In this document: piece by piece, positions 11,940 through 23,400 of the stretch
How the letters are laid out: every line of letters starts with the position of its first letter
Numbering within the stretch: position 1 is the first letter of the stretch
Source of the DNA: Cryptomeria japonica
Lineage: Eukaryota; Streptophyta; Pinopsida; Cupressales; Cupressaceae
Assembly: GCF_030272615.1 (NCBI RefSeq)
Contig: NW_026729263.1
Location: 33,501-97,500 of the forward strand
Direction: 5' to 3'
DNA length: 64,000 nt
Made by a program: the position numbers and the translations under genes
The notes under the pieces: model-generated
The model's input: only the letters and a program-made list of their open reading frames with translations
Database searches by the model: none
What the model was told of the DNA's origin: nothing

Positions 11940-12374
11940 AAACTTTTGAATGGAGCGCATCATTGGTGCGCTCCGAAGTGTGCTCCAAAGCTCTCTCCAG
12001 CTGCGTGCACCTGCCCCGGCCGCGCACCCGGCCCCGCCCAGCTTCGCTCACCTGTCCCGGGCGTCTGGTGCGGAACCTTAGAGTAAGAAACATCACCGTG
12101 CACCTTGGCCAACGTGCGCGACTCGACCGAGCGCGCACTGGCCGAGGTGCACACCGATTTCACCTGGGTGCGCGCGCAGCACCTCGGGCGCACCGGGGTG
12201 CGCGCACAACGCCCGGGTTGCACCGTGGCCTGTGTGCTCGGGGCGCCTCGGGTGCGCGCTCGGTGTCGCCCCCGCGCGCGCGGTAGTGCGGGCAGCGCAC
12301 CCCGGCCCGGCCCGGCCCCGACGAGAACGCAAACGGGCAAAAGGTTTATTCAAATAGCATTGCGACGCCCGGCG
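11940..12374. other. 5S 3'-flanking spacer (U1; same in all units)
   Basis: The only largely non-repeated stretch besides the 5' flank. It is GC-rich, with runs such as CCCCGGCCGCGCACCCGGCC and a CGCGCGCG stretch, then an AT-richer segment (AGGTTTATTCAAATAGCATT) just before the terminator. No coding signal or other RNA gene was recognised. Equivalent spans lie to the left of every 5S gene. Confidence 0.7.
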
Positions 12375-12387
12375 AAAAACTAAAAAA
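12375..12387 (-). terminator. Pol III terminator of 5S copy 2
   Basis: T6-AG-T5 directly after the gene. Confidence 0.9.
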
Positions 12388-12505
12388 GGGTGCAACACCG
12401 GGACTTCCCGGGAGGTCACCCATCCCAGTACTACTCCGGCCCAAGCGCGCTTAACTGCGGAGTTCTGATGGGATCCGGTGCACTAACGCTGGTATGATCG
12501 CACCC
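12388..12505 (-). rRNA. 5S rRNA: 5S ribosomal RNA, copy 2
   Basis: Identical to copy 1 over all 118 nt, including box A, box C and terminal helix. It is 7924 bp from copy 1 and lies in U1. Confidence 0.98.
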
Positions 12506-12533
12506 GTTATGAGCTTGTCGCAGTGTGTACTTA
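12506..12533 (-). promoter_or_regulatory. 5S upstream promoter region, copy 2
   Basis: TAAGTA at -28 to -23 and C at -1, as in copy 1. Confidence 0.75.
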
Positions 12534-12903
12534 GCAAACCGCGACCCACGTGCGAATCCACCCCGGCCACCCACCCCCGTCGAGGTGCACACCCTCCCTC
12601 GCGAAGTGCGCCCCGTTCGCCAAGTGTGAGCCCTGCCCGGGTGCGCGCACCTTGCTAGGGCGTCGGGTGTGCACCCGGCCCGGCCTACGTGCGTGCACCT
12701 GGAGGGGGCGTCGTGTGCGTGCAGTGTCCCGTCTGCAACGCGGTGCCCACACACCACCTCGGGCGCAACGACCTGCGCTCACATGTGGGCCGAGTGCACC
12801 TTGGTGCATGTTCGGGGCGCCTCGGGTGCACGCTCGATCTTGCCCCGGTGCACCAAGGCGCTCGGTTTGCCCCGGGTGCGCACTTGGTGCAAGGTGGGCA
12901 CCC
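12534..12903. other. 5S 5'-flanking spacer (U1; same in all units)
   Basis: GC-rich, weakly repetitive sequence upstream of the 5S gene, with CACGTG next to the promoter and GGTGCACC/GGTGCGCAC words increasing away from it. No further Pol III, Pol II or Pol I signal was recognised. Confidence 0.65.
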
Positions 12904-13245
12904 AAAATAGGGATCAAGCACCAAAACACAAGTTTCGGGATGCAAAATGGGACCCAAGGACCACAAATGCGTTCCAAGACCCATGATGGGTCCACGAGAA
13001 CAAAAATGTGTTCCGAGACTTAATAAACAAATATTGGGTTTTAGGAGAAGAAACATGCTCTGATGCCCAAAACGAGAATCGACCCCGAAAAGGCCACAGG
13101 CCAAAAGTGGGATGCGAGACAAAAAAAAATGGGACCCGAGGACCAAAATTGGGTTCCCAGGTCGAAGACAGGGCAACCGGACAAGAAACGACCTCTAAGG
13201 CTCGAAATGAGTCCCGACGACTAAAACTTGACAAGAAGCACCCAT
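12904..13245. repeat. AT-richer degenerate minisatellite, ~20-bp period (U1)
   Basis: Loose repeats of a word like AAAATGGGACCCGAGGACC, clearest at the two ends (ATGGGACCCAAGGACC and ATGGGACCCGAGGACC). Composition changes sharply from the GC-rich flank. It contains a TAATAAACAAATATTGGG stretch, the most AT-rich part outside the AT modules. It is present once per unit, beginning about 400 bp upstream of each 5S start. Confidence 0.65.
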
Positions 13246-13304
13246 CAGGCACCCAACTCGACACCCATGGGATGCCGACCCACCCGGGCTTCCACCTAGC
13301 ACAC

Positions 13305-13760
13305 CTTGGCACCCACCCACCCTCGCACCCAACCTCGCACCCAACTTAGCACCTTTGAACCCACATTGGCACTCACCCTGACCCTGGCACCTTGGAACCC
13401 ACATTGGCACTCACCTTGACCCTGGCACCCACCTTTGCACTCACCTTGGGACCCACCCTGGCTCCCACCTCGGCACCCACCCAGACACCCACCTTGGTTC
13501 CTTGGCACCCACCTTGGATCCTTGGCACCCACCCCGACACCCACCTTGGCACGCAACTTGGCTACTTGCCACCCACCTTGGCTCCTTGACGCCCACCCCG
13601 ACAACCACCCCGTGACCTACCCTGGCTAGGGTTGGTGCACACCCACCCTGGTGCCCACCTTGGCACCCACCCTATGACCCACCTTGGCACGCACCTTAGT
13701 ACCCACCCCGTTACCCACCCTAGGACCCACCCCGTGACCCACCTTGGCCAGGGTGGGTGC
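13305..13760. repeat. C-rich CACCCACCTTGG minisatellite (U1)
   Basis: Degenerate 11-14-bp repeats of the type TTGGCACCCACC, strongly strand-asymmetric (C-rich on plus). It closes every unit. The next unit begins within the shared word CCAGGGTGGGTGC, which includes a short reverse complement of the repeat and may mark an old recombination junction. Confidence 0.8.
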
Positions 13761-16700
13761 CTTGGTGCGCACAACTTGCCTGGGCTGCACACCAGGGCGG
13801 GCTCAAGATGGCACCCGCGTTCCGTTTTTTTCACTATCTTTCAAAACGGAAATTTTAAAATCTCATTTTTTTCTTTTTTTTGCCTTTTCTGGAAATTAGT
13901 GAAGGCAGCGCATCAAAGGTGCGCAATGCTGGTGCGAACCCGGGAGCGCTCCGATGTGTGCTCCAAGGTGCGGCGTGCACGAAGTCCGAGCCCGGTTTGC
14001 CCCGGGTGCGCACCTCGCGTGCACCTTCGCCGGGGTGAGCACCTTGGCTGGGTTGCGCGCCCTGGTGCGTACCAAGGAGCGCTCTGAAGTGTGCTCCAAG
14101 GTGCGGCGTGCACGAAGTCGGAGCCCGGTTTGCCCCGGGTGTGCACCTCGCGTGCACCTTCGCTGCGGTGGGCACCTTGGCTGGGTTGCGCGCCTTGGTG
14201 GGCACCATGCAGTGCACGAAGTCGGAGCCCGGTTTGCCCCGGGCGCGCACCTCCGCCAGGGTGGGCACCTTGGTGCGCACAACTTGCCTGGGCTGCGCAT
14301 CAGGAAGGGCTCAAGATGGCACCCGCGTTCCGTTTTTTTCACTATCTTTCAGAACGGAAATTTTAAAATATCGTTTTTTTTTGCCTTTTCTGGAAATTAG
14401 TGAAGGCAGCGCATCAAAGGTGCGCAACGCTGGTGCGAACCTGGGAGCGCTCCGATGTGTGCTCCAAGGTGCGGCGTGCACGAAGTCGGAGCCCGGTTTG
14501 CCTCGGGTGCGCCCTGGTGGGCACCATGGTGCGCACCAAGGAGCGCTCCGAAGTGTGCTCCAAGGTGCGGCCTGCACGAAGTCGGAGCCCGGTTTGCCCC
14601 GGGTGTGCACCTCGGGTGGGCACCTTGGTGCGCATGCCTTGCCTGGGCTGCGCACCAGGGCGGGCTCAAGATGGCACCCGCGTTCCTTTTTTTTCACTAT
14701 CTTTCAAAACGGAAATTTTAAAATCTCATTTTTTTTTGCCTTTTTCTGGAAATTAGTGAAGGCAGCGCATCAAAGGTGCGCACCTCGCTGCCCACCACGG
14801 TGCGCAACGCCGGTGGGCACCCGGGAGTGCTTCGAAGTGTGCTCCAAGGTGCTGCGTGCACGTTGTCGGAGCCCGGTTTGCCCCGGGTGCGCACCTCGCG
14901 TGCACCTTCGTCGGGGTGGGCACCTTGGCTTGGTTTGCCCCGGCTGCGCTCCGAAGCGGGGTTATTGGAGCGCCGCCTCTTTTTTTGTCGGAGCGTTTGG
15001 TGGGGTTTCTCGCATTGGCTCTTCCGAGGCCCGGTTGCCACCCTGGCGCGCACGAAGTCGGAAGTAGGGTTAATTGCCCGGGTGCGCACCTTTGCCAGGG
15101 TGGCACCTTACCTGGGCTGCGCACCAGGGCGGGCTCAAGATGGCACGCGCGTTCCGTTTTTTTCACTATCTTTCAAAACGGAAATTTTAAAATCTCCTTT
15201 TTTTTTTGCCTTTTCTGGAAATTAGTGAAGGCAGCGCATCAAAGGTGCGCACCTCGCTGCCCACCTTGGTGTGCTCTGAGGTGCGCACCCGGGAGCGCTA
15301 CGAAGTGTGCTCCAAGGTGCGGCGTGCACGTTGTCGGAGCCCGGTTTGCCCCGGGTGCGCACCTCGCCTGCACCTTGGCCGGGGTGGGCACCTTGGCTGG
15401 GTTTGCCCAGGGTGCGCTCCGAAGCGGGGTTACTGGAGCGCCCCCTCTTTTTTTGTCAGAGAGTTTGGTGGGGTTTCTCGCATTGGCTCTTCCCAGGCCC
15501 GGTTGTTGGGTGCGCTCCCACCCTGGCGCGCGCGAAGTTGGAAGTTGGGTTAATTGCCCGGGCGCGCACCTTCGCCAGGGTGGGCACCTTGGTGCGCAAA
15601 CCTTGGCTGGGCTGCGCACCAGGGCGGGCTCAAGATGGCACCAGCATTCCCTTTTTCTCACTATCTTTCAAAACGGAAATTTTAAAATCTCGTTTTTTTT
15701 TTGCCTTTTATGGAAATTAGTGAAGGCATCGCATCAAAGGTGCGCACCTCGCTGCCCACCTTGGTGTGCTCCGAGGTGCCCACCACGGTGCGCAACGCCG
15801 GTGCGAACCCGGGAGCGCCCCGATGTGTGCTCCAAGGTGCGGCGTGCACGAAGTCGGACCCCGGTTTGCCCCGGGTGCGCACCTCGCGTGCACCTTGGTG
15901 CGCACACCTTGGCTGGGTTGCGCGGCCTGGTGGGCACCATGGTGCGCACCAAGGAGCGCTCCGAAGTGTGCTCCAAGGTGCGGCGTGCACGAAGTCGGAG
16001 CCCGGTTTGCCCCGGGTGCGCACCTTCGCCGCGGTGGGCACCATGGCGTGCACGAAGTCGGAGCCCGGTTTGCCCCGGGTGCGCACCTCGCGTGCACCTT
16101 CGCCGGGGTGGGCACCTCGGCTGGGTTGCGCGCCCTGGTGCGCACCAAGGAGCGCTCTGAAGTGTGCTCCAAGGTGCGGCGTGCACGAAGTCGGAGCCCG
16201 GTTTGCCCCGGGTGTGCACCTCGCGTGCACCTTCGCTGCGGTGGGCACCTTGGCTGGGTTGCGCGCCTTGGTGGGCACCATGCAGTGCACGAAGTCGGAG
16301 CCCGGTTTGCCCCGGGCGCGCACCTCCGCCAGGGTGGGCACCTTGGTGCGCACAACTTGCCTGGGCTGCGCACCAGGAAGGGCTCAAGATGGCACCCGCG
16401 TTCCGTTTTTTTCACTATCTTTCAGAACGGAAATTTTAAAATATCGTTTTTTTTTGCCTTTTCTGGAAATTAGTGAAGGCAGCGCATCAAAGGTGCGCAA
16501 CGCTGGTGCGAACCTGGGAGCGCTCCGATGTGTGCTCCAAGGTGCGGCGTGCACGAAGTCGGACCCCGGTTTGCCCCGGGTGCGCACCTCGCGTGCACCT
16601 TGGTGCGCACACCTTGGCTGGGTTGCGCGCCCTGGTGGGCACCATGGTGCGCACCAAGGAGCGCTCCGAAGTGTGCTCCAAGGTGCGGCGTGCACGAAGT

Positions 16701-19700
16701 CGGAGCCCGGTTTGCCCCGGGTGCGCACCTCGCGTGCACCTTCGCCGCGGTGGGCACCATGGCGTGCACGAAGTCGGAGCCCGGTTTGCCCCGGGTGCGC
16801 ACCTCGCGTGCACCTTCGCCGGGGTGGGCACCTTAGTGTGCAGACCTTGGCTGGGTTGCGCGCCCTGGTGGGCACCATGGTGCGCACCAAGGAGCGCTCC
16901 GAAGTGTGCTCCAAGGTGCGGCCTGCACGAAGTCGGAGCCCGGTTTGCCCCGGGTGTGCACCTCGGGTGGGCACCTTGGTGCGCATGCCTTGCCTGGGCT
17001 GCGCACCAGGGCGGGCTCAAGATGGCACCCGCGTTCCTTTTTTTTCACTATCTTTCAAAACGGAAATTTTAAAATCTCATTTTTTTTTGCCTTTTTCTGG
17101 AAATTAGTGAAGGCAGCGCATCAAAGGTGCGCACCTCGCTGCCCACCACGGTGCGCAACGCCGGTGGGCACCCGGGAGTGCTTCGAAGTGTGCTCCAAGG
17201 TGCTGCGTGCACGTTGTCGGAGCCCGGTTTGCCCCGGGTGCGCACCTCGCGTGCACCTTCGTCGGGGTGGGCACCTTGGCTGGGTTTGCCCCGGCTGCGC
17301 TCCGAAGCGGGGTTATTGGAGCGCCGCCTCTTTTTTTGTCGGAGCGTTTGGTGGGGTTTCTCGCATTGGCTCTTCCGAGGCCCGGTTGCCACCCTGGCGC
17401 GCACGAAGTCGGAAGTAGGGTTAATTGCCCGGGTGCGCACCTTTGCCAGGGTGGGCACCTTACCTGGGCTGCGCACCAGGGCGGGCTCAAGATGGCACGC
17501 GCGTTCCGTTTTTTTCACTATCTTTCAAAACGGAAATTTTAAAATCTCCTTTTTTTTTTGCCTTTTCTGGAAATTAGTGAAGGCAGCGCATCAAAGGTGC
17601 GCACCTCGCTGCCCACCTTGGTGTGCTCTGAGGTGCGCACCCGGGAGCGCTACGAAGTGTGCTCCAAGGTGCGGCGTGCACGTTGTCGGAGCCCGGTTTG
17701 CCCCGGGTGCGCACCTCGCCTGCACCTTGGCCGGGGTGGGCACCTTGGCTGGGTTTGCCCAGGGTGCGCTCCGAAGCGGGGTTACTGGAGCGCCCCCTCT
17801 TTTTTTGTCAGAGCGTTTGGTGGGGTTTCTCGCATTGGCTCTTCCCAGGCCCGGTTGTTGGGTGCGCTCCCACCCTGGCGCGCGCGAAGTTGGAAGTTGG
17901 GTTAATTGCCCGGGCGCGCACCTTCGCCAGGGTGGGCACCTTGGTGCGCACACCTTGGCTGGGCTGCGCACCAGGGCGGGCTCAAGATGGCACCAGCATT
18001 CCCTTTTTCTCACTATCTTTCAAAACGGAAATTTTAAAATCTCGTTTTTTTTTTGCCTTTTATGGAAATTAGTGAAGGCATCGCATCAAAGGTGCGCACC
18101 TCGCTGCCCACCTTGGTGTGCTCCGAGGTGCCCACCACGGTGCGCAACGCCGGTGCGAACCCGGGAGCGCCCCGATGTGTGCTCCAAGGTGCGGCGTGCA
18201 CGAAGTCGGACCCCGGTTTGCCCCGGGTGCGCACCTCGCGTGCACCTTGGTGCGCACACCTTGGCTGGGTTGCGCGGCCTGGTGGGCACCATGGTGCGCA
18301 CCAAGGAGCGCTCCGAAGTGTGCTCCAAGGTGCGGCGTGCACGAAGTCGGAGCCCGGTTTGCCCCGGGTACGCACCTCGCGTGCACCTTCGCCGGGGTGG
18401 GCACCTCGGCTGGGTTGCGCGCCCTGGTGCGCACCAAGGAGCGCTCCGAAGTGTGCTCCAAGGTGCGGCGTGCACGAAGTCGGAGCCCGGTTTGCCCCGG
18501 GTGCGCACCTTCGCCGCGGTGCGCACCATGGCGTGCACGAAGTCGGAGCCCGGTTTGCCCCGGGTGCGCACCTCGCGTGCACCTTCGGCGGGGTTGCGCG
18601 CCCTGGTGGGCACCATGGTGCGCACCAAGGAGCGCTCCGAAGTGTGCTCCAAGGTGCGGCGTGCACGAAGTCGGAGCCCGGTTTGCCCCGGGTGCGCACC
18701 TCGCGTGCACCTTCGGCGGGGTTGCGCGCCCTGGTGGGCACCATGGTGCGCACCAAGGAGCGCTCCGAAGTGTGCTCCAAGGTGCGGCGTGCACGAAGTC
18801 GGAGCCCGGTTTGCCCCGGGTGCGCACCTCGCGTGCACCTTCGCCGCGGTGGGCACCATGGCGTGCACGAAGTCGGAGCCCGGTTTGCCCCGGGTGCGCA
18901 CCTCGCGTGCACCTTCGCCGGGGTGGGCACCTCGGCTGGGTTGCGCGCCCTGGTGCGCACCAAGGAGCGCTCCGAAGTGTGCTCCAAGGTGCGGCGTGCA
19001 CGAAGTCGGAGCCCGGTTTGCCCCGGGTGCGCACCTCGCGTGCACCTTCGCCAGGGTGGGCACCTCGGTGCGCACACCTTCTCAATGTTTTCTTGCCTTT
19101 TCTGGAAATTGGTGAAGGCAGCGCATCAAAGGTGCGCACCTCGGTGTGCTCCGAGGTGCGAACCCGAGAGCGCTCCGAGGTGCCCACGAAGTCGAAAGTC
19201 GGGTTAATTGCATTGTTTTCCCCGGGTGCGCTCCGAGGTGCGCAACATCGGCGCGCACCAAGGAGGGCTCCGAAGTGTGCTCCAAGGTGCGCACGATGGC
19301 GTGCACCTCTGGTGCGCACGATTCGGAGCTCGGTTTGACCGGGGTGCGCACACCTTGGCTGGGTTGCGCACCTTTTGTGCGCTCCAAGGTGCGCACGAAG
19401 TCGGAGCTCGGTTTGCCCCGGGTGCGCACCTTCGCCAGGGTGCGCACCTTGATGCGCACGCCTTGGCTGGGCTGCGCACCTTGGTGGGCGCCATGGTGCG
19501 CACCTTTCGTGCGCTCCAAGGTGCGCACGAAGTCGGAGCTCGGTTTGCCCCGGGTGCGCACCTTGGTGGGCGCCATGGTGCACTCCGAGGTGCCCAAGAT
19601 TGGTGCGCACCAAGGAGCGCTCCGAAGTGCGCTCCAAGGTGCGCGCGAAGTCGAAAGTTGGGTTAATTGTCCGGTTTGCCTCGGGTGCGCACCTTGCGTG

Positions 19701-20284
19701 CACCTTCGCCAGGGTGGGCGCCTTGGTGCGCACACCTTGGCTGGGCTGCGCACACCTTGGCACCCGCGTTTCCTTCATTTTAAATTTTTTTTTTTTACAA
19801 TCTCTCAAGTGGGAAATTCTATAATCTCAACTTTTTTTGCCTTTTCAGGAAACTTTTGAATGGAGCGCATCATTGGTGCGCTCCGAAGTGTGCTCCAAAG
19901 CTCTCTCCAGCTGCGTGCACCTGCCCCGGCCGCGCACCCGGCCCCGCCCAGCTTCGCTCACCTGTCCCGGGCGTCTGGTGCGGAACCTTAGAGTAAGAAA
20001 CATCACCGTGCACCTTGGCCAACGTGCGCGACTCGACCGAGCGCGCACTGGCCGAGGTGCACACCGATTTCACCTGGGTGCGCGCGCAGCACCTCGGGCG
20101 CACCGGGGTGCGCGCACAACGCCCGGGTTGCACCGTGGCCTGTGTGCTCGGGGCGCCTCGGGTGCGCGCTCGGTGTCGCCCCCGCGCGCGCGGTAGTGCG
20201 GGCAGCGCACCCCGGCCCGGCCCGGCCCCGACGAGAACGCAAACGGGCAAAAGGTTTATTCAAATAGCATTGCGACGCCCGGCG

Positions 20285-20297
20285 AAAAACTAAAAAA
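20285..20297 (-). terminator. Pol III terminator of 5S copy 3
   Basis: T6-AG-T5 directly after the gene. Confidence 0.9.
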
Positions 20298-20415
20298 GGG
20301 TGCAACACCGGGACTTCCCGGGAGGTCACCCATCCCAGTACTACTCCGGCCCAAGCGCGCTTAACTGCGGAGTTCTGATGGGATCCGGTGCACTAACGCT
20401 GGTATGATCGCACCC
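20298..20415 (-). rRNA. 5S rRNA: 5S ribosomal RNA, copy 3
   Basis: Identical gene in U2. The spacing to copy 2 is 7910 bp because this unit lacks the 13-nt segment near 14144; the gene and its immediate flanks are unaffected. Confidence 0.98.
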
Positions 20416-20443
20416 GTTATGAGCTTGTCGCAGTGTGTACTTA
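20416..20443 (-). promoter_or_regulatory. 5S upstream promoter region, copy 3
   Basis: TAAGTA at -28 to -23 and C at -1, as in copy 1. Confidence 0.75.
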
Positions 20444-23400
20444 GCAAACCGCGACCCACGTGCGAATCCACCCCGGCCACCCACCCCCGTCGAGGTGCAC
20501 ACCCTCCCTCGCGAAGTGCGCCCCGTTCGCCAAGTGTGAGCCCTGCCCGGGTGCGCGCACCTTGCTAGGGCGTCGGGTGTGCACCCGGCCCGGCCTACGT
20601 GCGTGCACCTGGAGGGGGCGTCGTGTGCGTGCAGTGTCCCGTCTGCAACGCGGTGCCCACACACCACCTCGGGCGCAACGACCTGCGCTCACATGTGGGC
20701 CGAGTGCACCTTGGTGCATGTTCGGGGCGCCTCGGGTGCACGCTCGATCTTGCCCCGGTGCACCAAGGCGCTCGGTTTGCCCCGGGTGCGCACTTGGTGC
20801 AAGGTGGGCACCCAAAATAGGGATCAAGCACCAAAACACAAGTTTCGGGATGCAAAATGGGACCCAAGGACCACAAATGCGTTCCAAGACCCATGATGGG
20901 TCCACGAGAACAAAAATGTGTTCCGAGACTTAATAAACAAATATTGGGTTTTAGGAGAAGAAACATGCTCTGATGCCCAAAACGAGAATCGACCCCGAAA
21001 AGGCCACAGGCCAAAAGTGGGATGCGAGACAAAAAAAAATGGGACCCGAGGACCAAAATTGGGTTCCCAGGTCGAAGACAGGGCAACCGGACAAGAAACG
21101 ACCTCTAAGGCTCGAAATGAGTCCCGACGACTAAAACTTGACAAGAAGCACCCATCAGGCACCCAACTCGACACCCATGGGATGCCGACCCACCCGGGCT
21201 TCCACCTAGCACACCTTGGCACCCACCCACCCTCGCACCCAACCTCGCACCCAACTTAGCACCTTTGAACCCACATTGGCACTCACCCTGACCCTGGCAC
21301 CTTGGAACCCACATTGGCACTCACCTTGACCCTGGCACCCACCTTTGCACTCACCTTGGGACCCACCCTGGCTCCCACCTCGGCACCCACCCAGACACCC
21401 ACCTTGGTTCCTTGGCACCCACCTTGGATCCTTGGCACCCACCCCGACACCCACCTTGGCACGCAACTTGGCTACTTGCCACCCACCTTGGCTCCTTGAC
21501 GCCCACCCCGACAACCACCCCGTGACCTACCCTGGCTAGGGTTGGTGCACACCCACCCTGGTGCCCACCTTGGCACCCACCCTATGACCCACCTTGGCAC
21601 GCACCTTAGTACCCACCCCGTTACCCACCCTAGGACCCACCCCGTGACCCACCTTGGCCAGGGTGGGTGCCTTGGTGCGCACAACTTGCCTGGGCTGCAC
21701 ACCAGGGCGGGCTCAAGATGGCACCCGCGTTCCGTTTTTTTCACTATCTTTCAAAACGGAAATTTTAAAATCTCATTTTTTTCTTTTTTTTGCCTTTTCT
21801 GGAAATTAGTGAAGGCAGCGCATCAAAGGTGCGCAATGCTGGTGCGAACCCGGGAGCGCTCCGATGTGTGCTCCAAGGTGCGGCGTGCACGAAGTCCGAG
21901 CCCGGTTTGCCCCGGGTGCGCACCTCGCGTGCACCTTCGCCGGGGTGAGCACCTTGGCTGGTGTTGCGCGCCCTGGTGCGTACCAAGGAGCGCTCTGAAG
22001 TGTGCTCCAAGGTGCGGCGTGCACGAAGTCGGAGCCCGGTTTGCCCCGGGTGTGCACCTCGGGTGCGCACCTCGCGTGCACCTTCGCTGCGGTGGGCACC
22101 TTGGCTGGGTTGCGCGCCTTGGTGGGCACCATGCAGTGCACGAAGTCGGAGCCCGGTTTGCCCCGGGCGCGCACCTCCGCCAGGGTGGGCACCTTGGTGC
22201 GCACAACTTGCCTGGGCTGCGCATCAGGAAGGGCTCAAGATGGCACCCGCGTTCCGTTTTTTTCACTATCTTTCAGAACGGAAATTTTAAAATATCGTTT
22301 TTTTTTGCCTTTTCTGGAAATTAGTGAAGGCAGCGCATCAAAGGTGCGCAACGCTGGTGCGAACCTGGGAGCGCTCCGATGTGTGCTCCAAGGTGCGGCG
22401 TGCACGAAGTCGGAGCCCGGTTTGCCTCGGGTGCGCCCTGGTGGGCACCATGGTGCGCACCAAGGAGCGCTCCGAAGTGTGCTCCAAGGTGCGGCCTGCA
22501 CGAAGTCGGAGCCCGGTTTGCCCCGGGTGTGCACCTCGGGTGGGCACCTTGGTGCGCATGCCTTGCCTGGGCTGCGCACCAGGGCGGGCTCAAGATGGCA
22601 CCCGCGTTCCTTTTTTTTCACTATCTTTCAAAACGGAAATTTTAAAATCTCATTTTTTTTTGCCTTTTTCTGGAAATTAGTGAAGGCAGCGCATCAAAGG
22701 TGCGCACCTCGCTGCCCACCACGGTGCGCAACGCCGGTGGGCACCCGGGAGTGCTTCGAAGTGTGCTCCAAGGTGCTGCGTGCACGTTGTCGGAGCCCGG
22801 TTTGCCCCGGGTGCGCACCTCGCGTGCACCTTCGTCGGGGTGGGCACCTTGGCTTGGTTTGCCCCGGCTGCGCTCCGAAGCGGGGTTATTGGAGCGCCGC
22901 CTCTTTTTTTGTCGGAGCGTTTGGTGGGGTTTCTCGCATTGGCTCTTCCGAGGCCCGGTTGCCACCCTGGCGCGCACGAAGTCGGAAGTAGGGTTAATTG
23001 CCCGGGTGCGCACCTTTGCCAGGGTGGCACCTTACCTGGGCTGCGCACCAGGGCGGGCTCAAGATGGCACGCGCGTTCCGTTTTTTTCACTATCTTTCAA
23101 AACGGAAATTTTAAAATCTCCTTTTTTTTTTGCCTTTTCTGGAAATTAGTGAAGGCAGCGCATCAAAGGTGCGCACCTCGCTGCCCACCTTGGTGTGCTC
23201 TGAGGTGCGCACCCGGGAGCGCTACGAAGTGTGCTCCAAGGTGCGGCGTGCACGTTGTCGGAGCCCGGTTTGCCCCGGGTGCGCACCTCGCCTGCACCTT
23301 GGCCGGGGTGGGCACCTTGGCTGGGTTTGCCCAGGGTGCGCTCCGAAGCGGGGTTACTGGAGCGCCCCCTCTTTTTTTGTCAGAGAGTTTGGTGGGGTTT

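Larger units (their letters stand above)
5837..13760. repeat. Macrosatellite unit U1, complete (7924 bp)
   Basis: Best reference copy for the unit layout. Left to right: nine AT-rich modules alternating with GC-rich short-repeat blocks (5894-10182); a GC-rich block (10183-11160); two decayed AT modules (about 11168 and 11858); unique 5S 3' flank; 5S gene; unique 5S 5' flank; AT-richer minisatellite (about 12904-13245); C-rich minisatellite (about 13305-13760). Private variants are one extra T near 5892 and an A at 10606 where the other units have G. Confidence 0.93.
13761..21670. repeat. Macrosatellite unit U2, complete (7910 bp)
   Basis: Same order of parts as U1. It is shorter because it lacks a 13-nt duplicated segment near 14144, where the other complete units read CACCTCGGGTGCGCACCTCG and this one goes directly to the CACCTCGCGTG form. 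This is the only length variant larger than 1 nt among the complete units and a useful tag for tracing unit turnover. Confidence 0.93.

Noticed and set aside
12904-13245. Possible mobile-element remnant because of the sudden AT-rich composition
   Set aside because: No terminal repeats, target duplication or coding remnant is visible. The stretch resolves into a loose ~20-bp minisatellite.
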